NCBI GenBank assembly: GCA_021295655.1
Contig: JAGWBX010000021.1
Location: 1-64,000 of the forward strand
Source of the DNA: Candidatus Latescibacterota bacterium
GTDB taxonomy: Bacteria > Latescibacterota > UBA2968 > GCA-2709665
Length of the DNA stretch: 64,000 nucleotides
Direction: 5' to 3'
Part shown: piece by piece, positions 53,423 through 62,593 of the stretch
How the letters are laid out: every line of letters begins with the position of its first letter
How positions within the stretch are numbered: the stretch's first letter is position 1
The notes under the pieces: model-generated
Database searches by the model: none
Seen by the model: only the letters and a program-made list of their open reading frames with translations
What the model was told of the DNA's origin: nothing
Made by a program: the position numbers and the translations under genes

Positions 53423-54157
53423 CTACCGCATCAGGAAGCCAGCGTCCCGCCGATCACGGCGATAGGTTGAACGGTACAGGATCCTGAAACCCGCCGCGGT
53501 CAGTTCCTGTCGATAGCCTTTCAGGCTGCGCGAGCGACCCATCAGGAACACGCTCTTGCCCGGCACGTTCCGCCACCGGTTCTCCTGGCGCTTCAGAAGA
53601 GGGACGCCGCATGTGTTGGCGCCCGTCTTCCTGCAGAATTCAGCGAACGAATCCACTGGCCCTTCATTGGCCTTCGGGTTGTGCGAGCCGAACAGGATGA
53701 AATATCCTCCGTCCCGCATGATCCCCCTAACGTTTCTGAGATAACGCTTCCTGTGAGCGTCGACAACCAGCATATGAAGACAATAGCAGTCGACGACAAT
53801 ATCGAATCCGCTGGTTGGCAACGTGTCCGGATCCAATGCATCCGCGACCCGGAATCCCGCATTTGCACCGGCGTCGGCAGACCGCTGCCTCGCGCGTTCG
53901 ATTGCAGCCTCCGAGACGTCGATACCCAGGTACCGATATCCCAGCCCGGCCAGGAAGATTCCCATCGTACCGTCGCCGCATCCCAGATCCAGTATCCCCG
54001 TTTCAGCCGGCGAGTGCGGGATTCTTCCTAGCATCCCCTTCAGGCGCCGAAGTTCCCCCTGCGATCCCCCTTCACCAAGGAACGCCAGGCCTTCTTCATA
54101 GGCGACGCGATAGTTGTGATCGTATGCCGTATAGTACGACCTGTCGTCGAATTCCAT
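53423..54157 (-). CDS. Class I SAM-dependent methyltransferase
   Basis: 244 residues. TGILDLGCGDGTMGIFLAGLGYRYLGIDVSEAAIERARQR is motif I plus II, FDIVVDCYCLHMLV motif IV, and VRGIMRDGGYFILFGSH motif V. A distinct methyltransferase from those at 47380 and 49206. The C-terminus is basic (YRSTYRRDRRDAGFLMR). Small-molecule substrate unknown. Confidence 0.82.
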   Translation of the reverse strand: MEFDDRSYYTAYDHNYRVAYEEGLAFLGEGGSQGELRRLKGMLGRIPHSPAETGILDLGCGDGTMGIFLAGLGYRYLGIDVSEAAIERARQRSADAGANAGFRVADALDPDTLPTSGFDIVVDCYCLHMLVVDAHRKRYLRNVRGIMRDGGYFILFGSHNPKANEGPVDSFAEFCRKTGANTCGVPLLKRQENRWRNVPGKSVFLMGRSRSLKGYRQELTAAGFRILYRSTYRRDRRDAGFLMR

Positions 54158-54208
54158 ATGACTTTCCGGTCACCAACAGACTAACGTCCGGAAATCTGCG
54201 GCTTCTTT

Positions 54209-54472
54209 CTATCGAGAATATGAGGTGGACACGCTCTTGTTCCCGATGATCGCTGACAGGATTCCGAGGAACAGGGCCAGCTTCAGTGATGCAAACCACG
54301 AGATTTCACCCGCGATGAGTCCCTGTTCCACCGCCCCGGGAAACAGATCGGGAATGGTCCACGCCCAGAGAATCTTGATCAGGAACAGGGCGGCGAAGAT
54401 GAGCCCCGCCGCCAGCAGGAGAAATCCCTGAAGCCCGGCTGCCACGCCCGCCGCAAGCCATCCTTTTTTCAT
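54209..54472 (-). CDS. Small integral membrane protein
   Basis: 87 residues from ATG 54472, with ACGGAGACGAAT upstream. Two hydrophobic helices (GWLAAGVAAGLQGFLLLAAGLIFAALFLIKILWAW and LKLALFLGILSAIIGNK) connected by an amphipathic loop. No family recognised. Confidence 0.65.
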   Translation of the reverse strand: MKKGWLAAGVAAGLQGFLLLAAGLIFAALFLIKILWAWTIPDLFPGAVEQGLIAGEISWFASLKLALFLGILSAIIGNKSVSTSYSR

Positions 54473-54527
54473 ATTCGTCTCCGTTTCAAAAGACATCTAC
54501 CTTCATTTGCGACCTGGTCTCAACACA

Positions 54528-54554
54528 AAAGCGACCTCGACGTGAGGCCGCTTT
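54528..54554 (-). terminator. Terminator of the glycosidase gene
   Basis: AAAGCGACCTC and GAGGCCGCTTT pair with one A-C mismatch (11 bp) around GACGT. It lies about 105 nt after the minus-strand stop of the 54659 gene and is flanked on both sides by A/T runs, so it can work in either direction. Confidence 0.65.
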
Positions 54555-54658
54555 ATCTTTTAATGCAATCCGGTGTATCCGACCCCGGCAACGGGGACCG
54601 ATTGCGCATGCTGTTCCTCGGCTTACCGTGACGATCCGCGCCGCCCGCGGTGAGTCGC

Positions 54659-57600
54659 CTACAACCTGACGGGCTTCAGGGAGTGGGTGCGGGTATCAAA
54701 TTCGCACCCGGTGAGCAACCGGGAAAGCGTGTTTGTCATCCGGACGACAACCCGGTTTTTACCGGGTTTGAGCCACTCGGTCCTGGCCGTCCACTTGTAC
54801 GGCGCCCAGGCTCTCGTTCCCAGGGAGCGGCCATTGATGGCCACCTCGACAATATCGGTAACGTCCTTGAGTTCCTCCTCGAGCGAGAAGACGAACTGCT
54901 CGGACTCGGGAAGCTCCTCAAACGTCATATCCTTTGTATAAACAGTCGTGCCCGCATAGTAGGGCATTTTCTGTTCGTCGAGTTCACCCGGGAAACCACG
55001 GTCCACCGGAGCCACCATTCGCAGATAGTGGCTGAGCCAGCGCCTGACACCGAATTTTCCGAAGAGATAGAAGGCATCGACCAGGCCCTGATTGAGGTCG
55101 TCCAGCTCCACGCGGATCGCGAGGACGTTCCTCCCGGTGTTCACGCGGCGCACCACCGCGCAGGTAACGTTGTTGTGGTCGTAACGAAACGTGGGACGGA
55201 AAGCCTTTCCGGGCAGGCGTTCACCGTTCAGGTAGATCTCGTAATCCCCCAGAATGGCGCTGCGGTCCATCACCAGGGAGAGCTTTGACGGCACGACGTC
55301 GGCTGAGAAAGCCGTTCTGAACCAGCAGACCAGAGGGAATTTGATGTCCGGACCCGCAACCTTGCCCGGGCCGCCGTTATTGAACGTAAAGGGCAGACCG
55401 GAAAGGGTCGGTAGATCACCAATCTGGTCAACCACCGGTTTGGGAGTTACGGACGCCCAGCGGTTGTCCCTGTAGCCCGGCTTGTGCCAGCCCTGCTCGA
55501 TCCCCCTGTTCTGAGGATCGAGTTGCATCTGGAACCTGTCCATTCGAAGACAGTTGTCCTCTTCGGCATCGACTTTCCACGCACCGTTCGCGTCGGGACG
55601 CAAAACGGCTGCCGCTGCCGACTCCGCCGGCTGCTGGGGTTTGTCTTTCGATACAACAATAAGGTGGGATTGCAGGCGATCGAAGTTGAGGGTGAACCTT
55701 ATCCGATCGGCGTCCCGCTCCGCCATCAGCGGGGACCGCCGTCCGGTTTCGAGGTCCCACCGTTCTACCTTTCGCCGATGAGACGGTACCTGTACGGTGA
55801 TCCGGGACGTGAAGGCGTTGCGATCGGTATTGAAAAAGAAAAACAGATCTTCGTTTGTCGTTTCTCTTCTTTGCGCCATGATCGCCGAACCATTCTTCTT
55901 GTCTGTCTCCACGATCACATCGGGAGGAAGAATCCGGTGGAGCAGATCGGCCAGCATACGCGCACCGCGGTTTTTTTCAACGGAACCCCCCGTACGGATG
56001 AAGTAGAGGTCCCCTCTCTGTATGAGATGTACGCCCAGTTCGTGGCCGATATAGTCACGCCGCATTCTGCCGGGTTCCATGTCGGTCAGGCGGGAGAATG
56101 CCTCCGCTACCGAGGGTCCTTCCTGGATGTCTTCTATCGGAAGCAGGCCGAGACAGATCACTTTGCCGCCGGCGTTGATAAACTGCCGGATACGTTCAAA
56201 CGCCTCTCGCTCCAGGTTTGTTATTGGCGGCAGGATGAGCACATCGTAGTCGGCGCTCTCGGTCTGCAGCCGGGTTCCGTCGACGCGCGCAGTGGCCAGG
56301 GTCTCCGGATCCAGGGAGTCGAAATCGCGCTGCATCTGGCAAAGGGACTCGATGAGATACGCCCAATCCGTCGCGAGCCGCTCGGTAAGCTTGGCCTCTT
56401 CCTCATCGTAGCCGATATATTGCCATCCGCGACCCGGGCTGCCGAGGTGGGCCCAAAGGCTCGTCACCGGATCCAGCAGGGCCAGATTGGCGCGTCGGCG
56501 ACCCTGGCTGAGGGCGTATGAAAGACGGCCTGCGTAGTCCGCCAGAAGCCGGAAGTGTTTCCAGTAGGGGTTCTGGTGGAAAATGGACGGTGGATTGTGG
56601 TGCTTGCGCAGCCCGTCGAGGGTGTAGGACAATCCCTGCGCATGGAAGAGGTTGGCGCCAAGGGCGCCCATCCGGTCGATCGTCCACTTCATATCCTGGA
56701 GGGTCAGCGACCACCCGGTATTCTGAAAACACGTGTTGAAAGCGCGGCCGCCGTCGTGGACGGATACGGAGAACCTGGGGTTGCGGCGGTAAGCGGCGGC
56801 ATGCGCGTCCCGATCTCTGAATCCGCCCACCTTTTCACCGCCTCCGCACGTACCGGGAATGTGGACGTTCCGCCTGTGCGCGTTCCTGAAAACCGTCACG
56901 TCAGACGCGTGCAGCACGTTGTGTTTCGCGCACCACGTCTCGAATGCCTTATGGAAATTGTCTCTGAGCATCTCGCTCAGCGTCTGGAAGTAATCGTACC
57001 GGATCCGGGCCGTATTCGGACCGAAATAGGTCATCAGCGCGGGGAGGCAGTTGAGGAGGTCATACTGGTTGCGCTCCTGAAATACCCGGGGCAAAGTGGG
57101 AGACCATGGCCACCTGCCCGGAATGGAAAGTGCCTCGGTGGTCAGAATGCCCTGGATCGCGCCGCCGAAACTGCCTGCCAACCCGCTGGCGTACCTTCCG
57201 TGGGTGGTTTCGAGATAACAGGCGACGGCTTCGGCGTTGAACGGGTCGAAGTGGATTCCATGGGGTTCTTCCGCATCGCTTTCCCTCTGGATGAAGACAA
57301 GCACTCTCCAGCGTCCCGGCGGCGCCTTCCAGAAAAGGCGATGCGTGAGATGGCGGGCAAGAAATCTCTTGTTGTGGTACCCCCCGTCCTCAGCGTGTTC
57401 CCGGTAAATCTCATGAAGCTGGTTCGCGCCGATATAATCCCCGATGTCCTCAACACTCTCCCACAGACACCGGTCCCTTTTGAGCGGCACGGCGAGCGCC
57501 CGCAATACGGTGCCCCACGGCAGTTCCATGTCGACCTGCTGGCCGCCCTGAACCGTAATTTCATCGAAGGTAAGATGTTGACCCCGATACTGGGGATGGC

Positions 57601-57901
57601 CCAGCGATACCCGGCCGCCGCTGATGCCGTGCGGGTGGGGGAATTCGTCGTGCAGCCAGACCTGAAGTCCGCACTCCCTGGCGGTTTCGACCGCGGTCCG
57701 GACCCGATCGAACCAGACTCTGGAAAGGTACGGAATTCGAAGCCCCGGCCCCGCGGAGAGACAGAAGCCACCAAGGCCCTTGTCGCTCATCTCCCGGATC
57801 TGGCGAACGATCTCACCCTCCTCGATTGTACTGTTCCACGCCCAGGAAGGCAGGATCCGATATGGCGCCGTCGGATTCAGGAATGTGCTGGTATCCATCA
57901 T
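54659..57901 (-). CDS. Very large glycoside hydrolase, GH106-like alpha-L-rhamnosidase type
   Basis: 1080 residues from ATG 57901 (the ORF-track start is 57988). FLNPTAPYRILPSWAWNSTIEEGEIVRQI and LQVWLHDEFPHPHGISGG are the N-terminal barrel features of the GH106/rhamnosidase group, with GAIQGILTTEALSIPGRWPW, SLTLQDMKWTIDRMGALGANLF and DVLILPPITNLEREAFERIRQFI further on. A beta-sandwich (LVCWFRTAFSADVVPSKLSLVMDRSA, VYTKDMTFEELPESEQF) and a galactose-binding-like C-terminus complete it. No signal peptide, so it should act on intracellular oligosaccharides. No strong ribosome binding site precedes it. Confidence 0.82.
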   Translation of the reverse strand: MMDTSTFLNPTAPYRILPSWAWNSTIEEGEIVRQIREMSDKGLGGFCLSAGPGLRIPYLSRVWFDRVRTAVETARECGLQVWLHDEFPHPHGISGGRVSLGHPQYRGQHLTFDEITVQGGQQVDMELPWGTVLRALAVPLKRDRCLWESVEDIGDYIGANQLHEIYREHAEDGGYHNKRFLARHLTHRLFWKAPPGRWRVLVFIQRESDAEEPHGIHFDPFNAEAVACYLETTHGRYASGLAGSFGGAIQGILTTEALSIPGRWPWSPTLPRVFQERNQYDLLNCLPALMTYFGPNTARIRYDYFQTLSEMLRDNFHKAFETWCAKHNVLHASDVTVFRNAHRRNVHIPGTCGGGEKVGGFRDRDAHAAAYRRNPRFSVSVHDGGRAFNTCFQNTGWSLTLQDMKWTIDRMGALGANLFHAQGLSYTLDGLRKHHNPPSIFHQNPYWKHFRLLADYAGRLSYALSQGRRRANLALLDPVTSLWAHLGSPGRGWQYIGYDEEEAKLTERLATDWAYLIESLCQMQRDFDSLDPETLATARVDGTRLQTESADYDVLILPPITNLEREAFERIRQFINAGGKVICLGLLPIEDIQEGPSVAEAFSRLTDMEPGRMRRDYIGHELGVHLIQRGDLYFIRTGGSVEKNRGARMLADLLHRILPPDVIVETDKKNGSAIMAQRRETTNEDLFFFFNTDRNAFTSRITVQVPSHRRKVERWDLETGRRSPLMAERDADRIRFTLNFDRLQSHLIVVSKDKPQQPAESAAAAVLRPDANGAWKVDAEEDNCLRMDRFQMQLDPQNRGIEQGWHKPGYRDNRWASVTPKPVVDQIGDLPTLSGLPFTFNNGGPGKVAGPDIKFPLVCWFRTAFSADVVPSKLSLVMDRSAILGDYEIYLNGERLPGKAFRPTFRYDHNNVTCAVVRRVNTGRNVLAIRVELDDLNQGLVDAFYLFGKFGVRRWLSHYLRMVAPVDRGFPGELDEQKMPYYAGTTVYTKDMTFEELPESEQFVFSLEEELKDVTDIVEVAINGRSLGTRAWAPYKWTARTEWLKPGKNRVVVRMTNTLSRLLTGCEFDTRTHSLKPVRL

Positions 57902-58017
57902 GCGGCTATCCGGTTGCTGAAACGAGCGGCGGCTGATGGTTGTCCGTGCAAGAGAACTGGCCGGATTTCCGGACGGACGACCCACCATCGAAAATGGGTG
58001 TACATTCGCCAGGGCTG

Positions 58018-58281
58018 CTAAGTCCGCGCCGCAAAGGTTTCACACAGGTACGTTACGGTCCGATAACGTTCCGCGAGGCGGGTGAGCTTGATCCGGCCCT
58101 CTTTCTCTCCACAGCGCTCGCAGGGACGCTCGAGGCAGGGCTTCGACCCGGCTTCAGGCAACGCTTCGCAGACTTCGCAACGATAAGTGACCTGTTTCTC
58201 GCCATTCAATACCCGGGTGGAGACCCGCGCGGCAGGACGCGTTTTACACGTTTCACAAAGCACCTGAAACGGCTTCTCCAA
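58018..58281 (-). CDS. Small protein with two tandem McsA-like zinc ribbons
   Basis: 87 residues. LCETCKTRPAARVSTRVLNG...YRCEVC is close to the N-terminal zinc motif of McsA (the arginine-kinase activator; CxxCxxRPAT...NGEK...CExC). A second, similar module follows: PCERCGEKEGRIKLTRLAERYRTVTYLCETF, where the last Cys is replaced by Phe. So this is a duplicated McsA-type ribbon with one incomplete metal site. No McsB is seen. The protein is standalone, with an A+T-rich gap upstream. Confidence 0.62.
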   Translation of the reverse strand: MEKPFQVLCETCKTRPAARVSTRVLNGEKQVTYRCEVCEALPEAGSKPCLERPCERCGEKEGRIKLTRLAERYRTVTYLCETFAART

Positions 58282-58612
58282 AGGCTGACACGGCGCGGTA
58301 TTCGACCTGATTGATATTTTAAAGAAATGTAATGTACTATTTAATGGAAAAAAGTCAAGTCAAAGCGTAAATGGATGCGTTTAATTAATTGTTTTTACGT
58401 TCTTTATGAATAATGAAGTATCGTTCTCGCGGACCTGCCCCCGCAGGGCCGCGGCCGGTGCGTTCGTCTTGTCCCCTGCCATTGAATCAGCTTGACTGTT
58501 GACGATTAAGTGTTTGTTTTTAAACGTGGAGCAACCGCCTGCGCCTGCATTTGAGGCCGCAGGTCAGAAGTTGTGGTCTCACCAGCTTTTTTTTATTATA
58601 CTTGACATTCAA
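58282..58612. other. A+T-rich divergent intergenic region
   Basis: About 331 bp between two divergent genes. It holds A/T runs near 58315-58415 and a TATACT at 58597 before the nucleotidyltransferase. The N-terminal ORF extension in the track (58499-58612) has no start signal. No RNA family or gene is recognised. Confidence 0.4.
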
Positions 58613-59215
58613 ATGAAAAAACGCATCTGCGCGCTTGTTCCGGCTGCCGGGATGTCGACGCGCATGGGGTCTCCCAAACAGCTGTTGCCCTTTGGCGGAA
58701 AGACGGTACTTCAAACGGTGGTCGATACGCTGCTGGATGCCAATCTGGATGGTATCCTGGTCGTGCTCGGCCACCGGGCGGATGCCGTGCGGGAAAGTCT
58801 GGCGGAGCGCCCGGTGTTATTTCACCTGAATCCCGATTATCGCAAGGGCATGTTTTCGAGTATCCTCTGCGGGCTTTCCGTCCTGGGGAAGTCGGCCGAT
58901 GCCGCGCTGATCGCCCTTGGGGATCAGCCGAACGTCCGTGCGCGCGTGGTCAGGAAGGTGGCAGCTGCGTATCGGAAAGGCGACAGGGGAATCGTCGTTC
59001 CGGTTTGCCGCGGCAAACGCGGACACCCGGCCCTCGTGGATCTGGGTCGATATCTTTCGGAGATCCGGTCTCTAACCGGAGAAGACGGGCTTAAACCCGT
59101 GATGCGGGGGCATCCGGACGACACGCTCGAGGTGGAGGTGGAGGACGACGGCGTCTTGAGGGATATCGATACACCGGAGGAATACCGGGCGGAACTGGAC
59201 AGGCTCCAGCCTTGA
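58613..59215 (+). CDS. MobA/MocA-like NTP transferase (nucleotidyltransferase)
   Basis: 200 residues from ATG 58613. ALVPAAGMSTRMGSPKQLLPFGGKTVLQTVVDT is the nucleotide-binding start, with VVLGHRADAVRE, IALGDQPNVRARVV (Mg2+ Asp) and VPVCRGKRGHPALVD. This matches the molybdenum-cofactor cytidylyltransferase (MocA) and related NTP transferase family. The ATG follows TATACTTGACATTCAA directly, with no ribosome binding site, so it may be a leaderless message. A role in cofactor nucleotide attachment is inferred. Confidence 0.85.
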   Translation: MKKRICALVPAAGMSTRMGSPKQLLPFGGKTVLQTVVDTLLDANLDGILVVLGHRADAVRESLAERPVLFHLNPDYRKGMFSSILCGLSVLGKSADAALIALGDQPNVRARVVRKVAAAYRKGDRGIVVPVCRGKRGHPALVDLGRYLSEIRSLTGEDGLKPVMRGHPDDTLEVEVEDDGVLRDIDTPEEYRAELDRLQP

Positions 59216-59438
59216 TTCGTAATTCTTCGGCGAAGTAATACCGAATATTTGCAGGTAGAGAAAGGTGATTTAACTTCTGATTACCAGGATACACCAGGTC
59301 ACTGGACGTGAACTGAAGAAACGTCCGGTTTTTGACGACCGGTACGCCCAATTTGAGGGGTTTTCGTCTCGTTGCCGGGTTGCTGTTCTTTCGAATTGGG
59401 GCTGACAGGTGACGCGCTGTTTACCGACCGGTGCCGGT

Positions 59439-60266
59439 CTACGCGGGAGAAAGCTGCGCTCCACCGTCAACTCGCAGGATCTGGCCGCTCACAAAGCTTG
59501 CAAGGGGCGAAACGAAGAACTGCACGGCCCGCGCGATCTCATCGGGATACGCGTAGCGGATCAGCGTGGGCCGGCTCATCGCTTCCATAAATTCCGGGTC
59601 GGCCTGGCCCGTGGCAAGAAACCGGCCGCTTGGGGAGTCGCCCGGCGCAACCATGTTCACGGTGATGTTGTGTTGACGGAGTTGAGCGGCCAGGCAGCGG
59701 GTATAGTGGGTCTGTGCCGCCTTGGCCGTGGCGTAAACGGGGCCTCCTCCGGGTTCACCTGTAAAGCTGTCAACCGAGCCGATGTTTACGATTCTGCCTC
59801 GCCCGCGTTGAATCATGCCGGGAACGACGGCGCGGCAGCAGTGCAGGGTTGTGTCGAAGTTCCTCTTGAACACGGCTTCGACGTCTTCCAGTGGGATACC
59901 GACTGTATCGTTGGGGTTCGGTTTGCCGCCCGCCGCGGCAATGTCGCCCCCGGCGTTGTTGACGAGAATGTCAATCGCGCCGAGTTCGGTTTCGATGTGT
60001 TCAACCGCCGCTTTGACCTGTAGAGGATCTGCAACGTCCGCAAATACGGTGATCACGGTATTGCCCGCTTTGGCGATTTCCCTCGCCGCGTGGGTCGTGG
60101 AGGGGGCTTCGTTGAATTCGGCCGCAGTCCGGTCGGATCTTGCGTGAACAGCGATTGAAGCGCCGCAGCGGGCAAGGCGTTCCGCAATTGCCCTGCCGAG
60201 GCCCCGCGCGGAAGCCGTGACCCAGGCAACCTTGCCGGCCAGGAGTTCAGGATGTACGTATTCCAT
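59439..60266 (-). CDS. Short-chain dehydrogenase/reductase (SDR)
   Basis: 275 residues. VTASARGLGRAIAERLARCG (TxxxGxG), NNAGGDIAAAGG, NIGSVDSFTGEPGGGPVYATAKAA (Ser and YxxxK), and VSGQILRVDGGAQLSPA as the C-terminus. Classical fabG-like SDR. It is divergent from the Gfo/Idh operon at 60496, with 229 nt between them, and may act in the same pathway. Confidence 0.88.
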   Translation of the reverse strand: MEYVHPELLAGKVAWVTASARGLGRAIAERLARCGASIAVHARSDRTAAEFNEAPSTTHAAREIAKAGNTVITVFADVADPLQVKAAVEHIETELGAIDILVNNAGGDIAAAGGKPNPNDTVGIPLEDVEAVFKRNFDTTLHCCRAVVPGMIQRGRGRIVNIGSVDSFTGEPGGGPVYATAKAAQTHYTRCLAAQLRQHNITVNMVAPGDSPSGRFLATGQADPEFMEAMSRPTLIRYAYPDEIARAVQFFVSPLASFVSGQILRVDGGAQLSPA

Positions 60267-60495
60267 CTGGTCATAACCTCCGCAGGTGACAACGTGCCTC
60301 GCAACTCAGATTCACGATGTCATATCCCTAATGAATCGCTCCGGTGTGACGGGTTGCTGATCGTCCGGAAAAGATACACCGCCCGCGGATTTCGGGCAAG
60401 CCTGGAGGAATCGGCGGCGGGGACTCGCCGCAAAGCCGGCACGGGTACCGCGGGAATGTGCACCAGTTGAACCTCAAGTCCGGGAGGATTCGTCT

Positions 60496-61539
60496 ATGGG
60501 CCAACGGACCATCGGTTTTGCAATGATCGGATGCGGCGTGGTGGCGGATTATCACATCGGCGCCGTGCAGGAAACGGACGGGGCGGAACTGGTCGCCGTA
60601 TACAGCCGAAGCCAAACCCGCGCCAGGACCACTGGCGAGGGGCACGGCGTGCCCTGGTTTACCGATCACGAAGCCGTTCTTTGCCGACCGGAAGTGGATG
60701 TGGTTTGTATCTGCACGCCCAGCGGCGTCCGCATTCCAATTGTCACGGATGCTGCGGATGCTGGAAAACACCTGATTGTGGAAAAGCCTCTGGATGTATC
60801 CATAGAGAACATGGATCGGATCATTCGAGCCGCCGCAAGCGGGGGCGTGAAACTGATGGGCGTGTTCCAGTTGCGGTATGGACAGGCTGTCAACCGGGTG
60901 CGTGACGCTGTCCAGGCTGGCGCTCTTGGTAAAATGGTGCTGGCAGACGCCTATATCAAATGGTTCCGGCCCCAGGCGTACTACGATGCGGACGACTGGA
61001 GGGGCAACTGGGCGATGGAGGGCGGCGGGGCGCTGATGACGCAGGGCAGCCACACGGTGGACCTTCTCCAGTGGATTATGGGACCCGTAAAACGCGTCTA
61101 CGCCAGAATGGGCACGTTGATCCACGATATCGAGGTGGAAGATACGGTGGTTGCCACACTGGAATACGAGAACGGAGCGTTGGGTGTGATTGAAGCGTCT
61201 TCAGCGGCGTATCCCGGGCTGCCGGCACGGATGGAGTTTTCCGGAGACCGGGGTACGGTTGTTGTGGAAGCGGACCAGATAACGAAATGGGACATCGAAG
61301 GTGAGAGCGCGGAGGAAACGGCAGCGGACGCGACGGACGTGGCCAGGGCGGCATCGGATTCAAGAACCTTCGGAACGGAAGGACACAAGGCGCAGATCGC
61401 GGAGATGGTTCATATTCTGAATGAAGGCGGTGAACCAACAATCGACGGGCCGGAGTCGAAGCGGGCAATCGAAATCATCCTGGCGATTTACGAGTCCGCC
61501 AGGTCGGGCAATCCCGTGGCGCTGCCTTTTGGCGGGTAG
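60496..61539 (+). CDS. Gfo/Idh/MocA-family oxidoreductase
   Basis: 347 residues, usual length. GFAMIGCGVVADYHIGAVQ is the Rossmann motif, VEKPLDVSIENMDRI holds the EKP lysine, and GNWAMEGGGALMTQGSHTVDLLQWIMGPV is the catalytic C-terminal block. YENGALGVIEASSAAYPG follows. NAD(P)-dependent dehydrogenation of a sugar-like substrate. AGGA precedes the ATG in a 5' region of low similarity. First gene of a three-gene operon. Confidence 0.9.
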   Translation: MGQRTIGFAMIGCGVVADYHIGAVQETDGAELVAVYSRSQTRARTTGEGHGVPWFTDHEAVLCRPEVDVVCICTPSGVRIPIVTDAADAGKHLIVEKPLDVSIENMDRIIRAAASGGVKLMGVFQLRYGQAVNRVRDAVQAGALGKMVLADAYIKWFRPQAYYDADDWRGNWAMEGGGALMTQGSHTVDLLQWIMGPVKRVYARMGTLIHDIEVEDTVVATLEYENGALGVIEASSAAYPGLPARMEFSGDRGTVVVEADQITKWDIEGESAEETAADATDVARAASDSRTFGTEGHKAQIAEMVHILNEGGEPTIDGPESKRAIEIILAIYESARSGNPVALPFGG

Positions 61540-61568
61540 ACCCGCATCTCTATTCTCAGGAGCATTCT

Positions 61569-62558
61569 ATGGAGCCGATCAAGATTGTGGTCACGGATTA
61601 TATTGAGCCCGATCTGAAATGGGAAGAAGAAGAACTCGGCAAATACGGGCACGTCACCTTCGAATACCATCAGCTCAAGTTCAGGCCGGAGTCCGAACTG
61701 GTCGAAAAGATCGTCCACGCGGATATGATTCTGGTGAATATGGTGAAGATGACCGCGGACGTGATCGATCAGCTGGAAAGGTGCAAGCTGATCCTGAGGC
61801 ACGGCGTCGGATACGACAACGTGGACGTGAGTGCCGCAACGAAGAAGGGAATCCGCGTCGCCTACGAGCCGGACTATTGTTCGGACGAGGTGGCCGAACA
61901 CGCTATTACGCTGATGTTGTCCGGATGGCGGAAGCTGAACGTGGGTCGGAAGATTCTGGAGGCGTCGAGCCGGAACGGGATCTGGGATTTCACAGAGGTC
62001 TATCCGGTCTACTCCATCAAGGGCAAGACCGTGGGCATTATCGGATGCGGACGTATCGGTAGCCTGACGCTCCGGAAACTGGCCGGGTTTGAGGTGAATA
62101 TCCTGGTCTGCGATCCGTACCTGTCCGAAGAACGCCAGAATGAACTGGGTGTGCAGGTGGTGGACCTTGAAACGGTATTGAATGAAGCCGATATGATCAC
62201 GGTTCACGCGTCGCTCGACGAGGAATCCTACCATCTCATCGGCGAAAGAGAACTCAGGGCGATGAAGTCCCACGCCTATCTGGTGAATACGGCCCGCGGC
62301 GGTCTGGTGGACGCGGATGCCCTTGCCCGGGCACTGAAGGCGGGCTGGATCGCCGGCGCGGCGGTGGACGTGTACGAGCAGGAGCCGCCCGATCCGGAAA
62401 TGGACCTGTTCAATCTGGAGAATGCGCTCCTGGCGCCTCACCTGGCGTGGTATTCGGAAGAGGCGAACTGGAGCATGCGCGAAAAGGTAATGGAGGACTT
62501 TGTGCGGTTCATCGAAGGGCGGCCGCCACGGTTCCTGATCAACAGGGAACTGGTATAG
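61569..62558 (+). CDS. D-2-hydroxyacid dehydrogenase, CtBP-like
   Basis: 329 residues. VGIIGCGRIGSLTLRKLAG (NAD motif), NTARGGLVDADAL (Arg), AVDVYEQEPPDPE (Glu) and LLAPHLAWYSEEANWSMREK (His) are complete. RHGVGYDNVDVSAATKKGI and DYCSDEVAEHAITLMLSGWR are the C-terminal-binding-protein (CtBP) branch version seen in bacteria. It lies 29 nt after the Gfo/Idh gene. A different family branch from the dehydrogenase at 21405. Confidence 0.9.
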   Translation: MEPIKIVVTDYIEPDLKWEEEELGKYGHVTFEYHQLKFRPESELVEKIVHADMILVNMVKMTADVIDQLERCKLILRHGVGYDNVDVSAATKKGIRVAYEPDYCSDEVAEHAITLMLSGWRKLNVGRKILEASSRNGIWDFTEVYPVYSIKGKTVGIIGCGRIGSLTLRKLAGFEVNILVCDPYLSEERQNELGVQVVDLETVLNEADMITVHASLDEESYHLIGERELRAMKSHAYLVNTARGGLVDADALARALKAGWIAGAAVDVYEQEPPDPEMDLFNLENALLAPHLAWYSEEANWSMREKVMEDFVRFIEGRPPRFLINRELV

Positions 62559-62593
62559 GCGGACGCGAACATCTACCCGCCGGGAGATCTGCA

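Noticed and set aside
46860-54472. Integron cassette array
   Set aside because: I looked by eye for GTTRRRY/RYYYAAC core pairs between the small genes and found none at suitable positions; no integrase is in the window.
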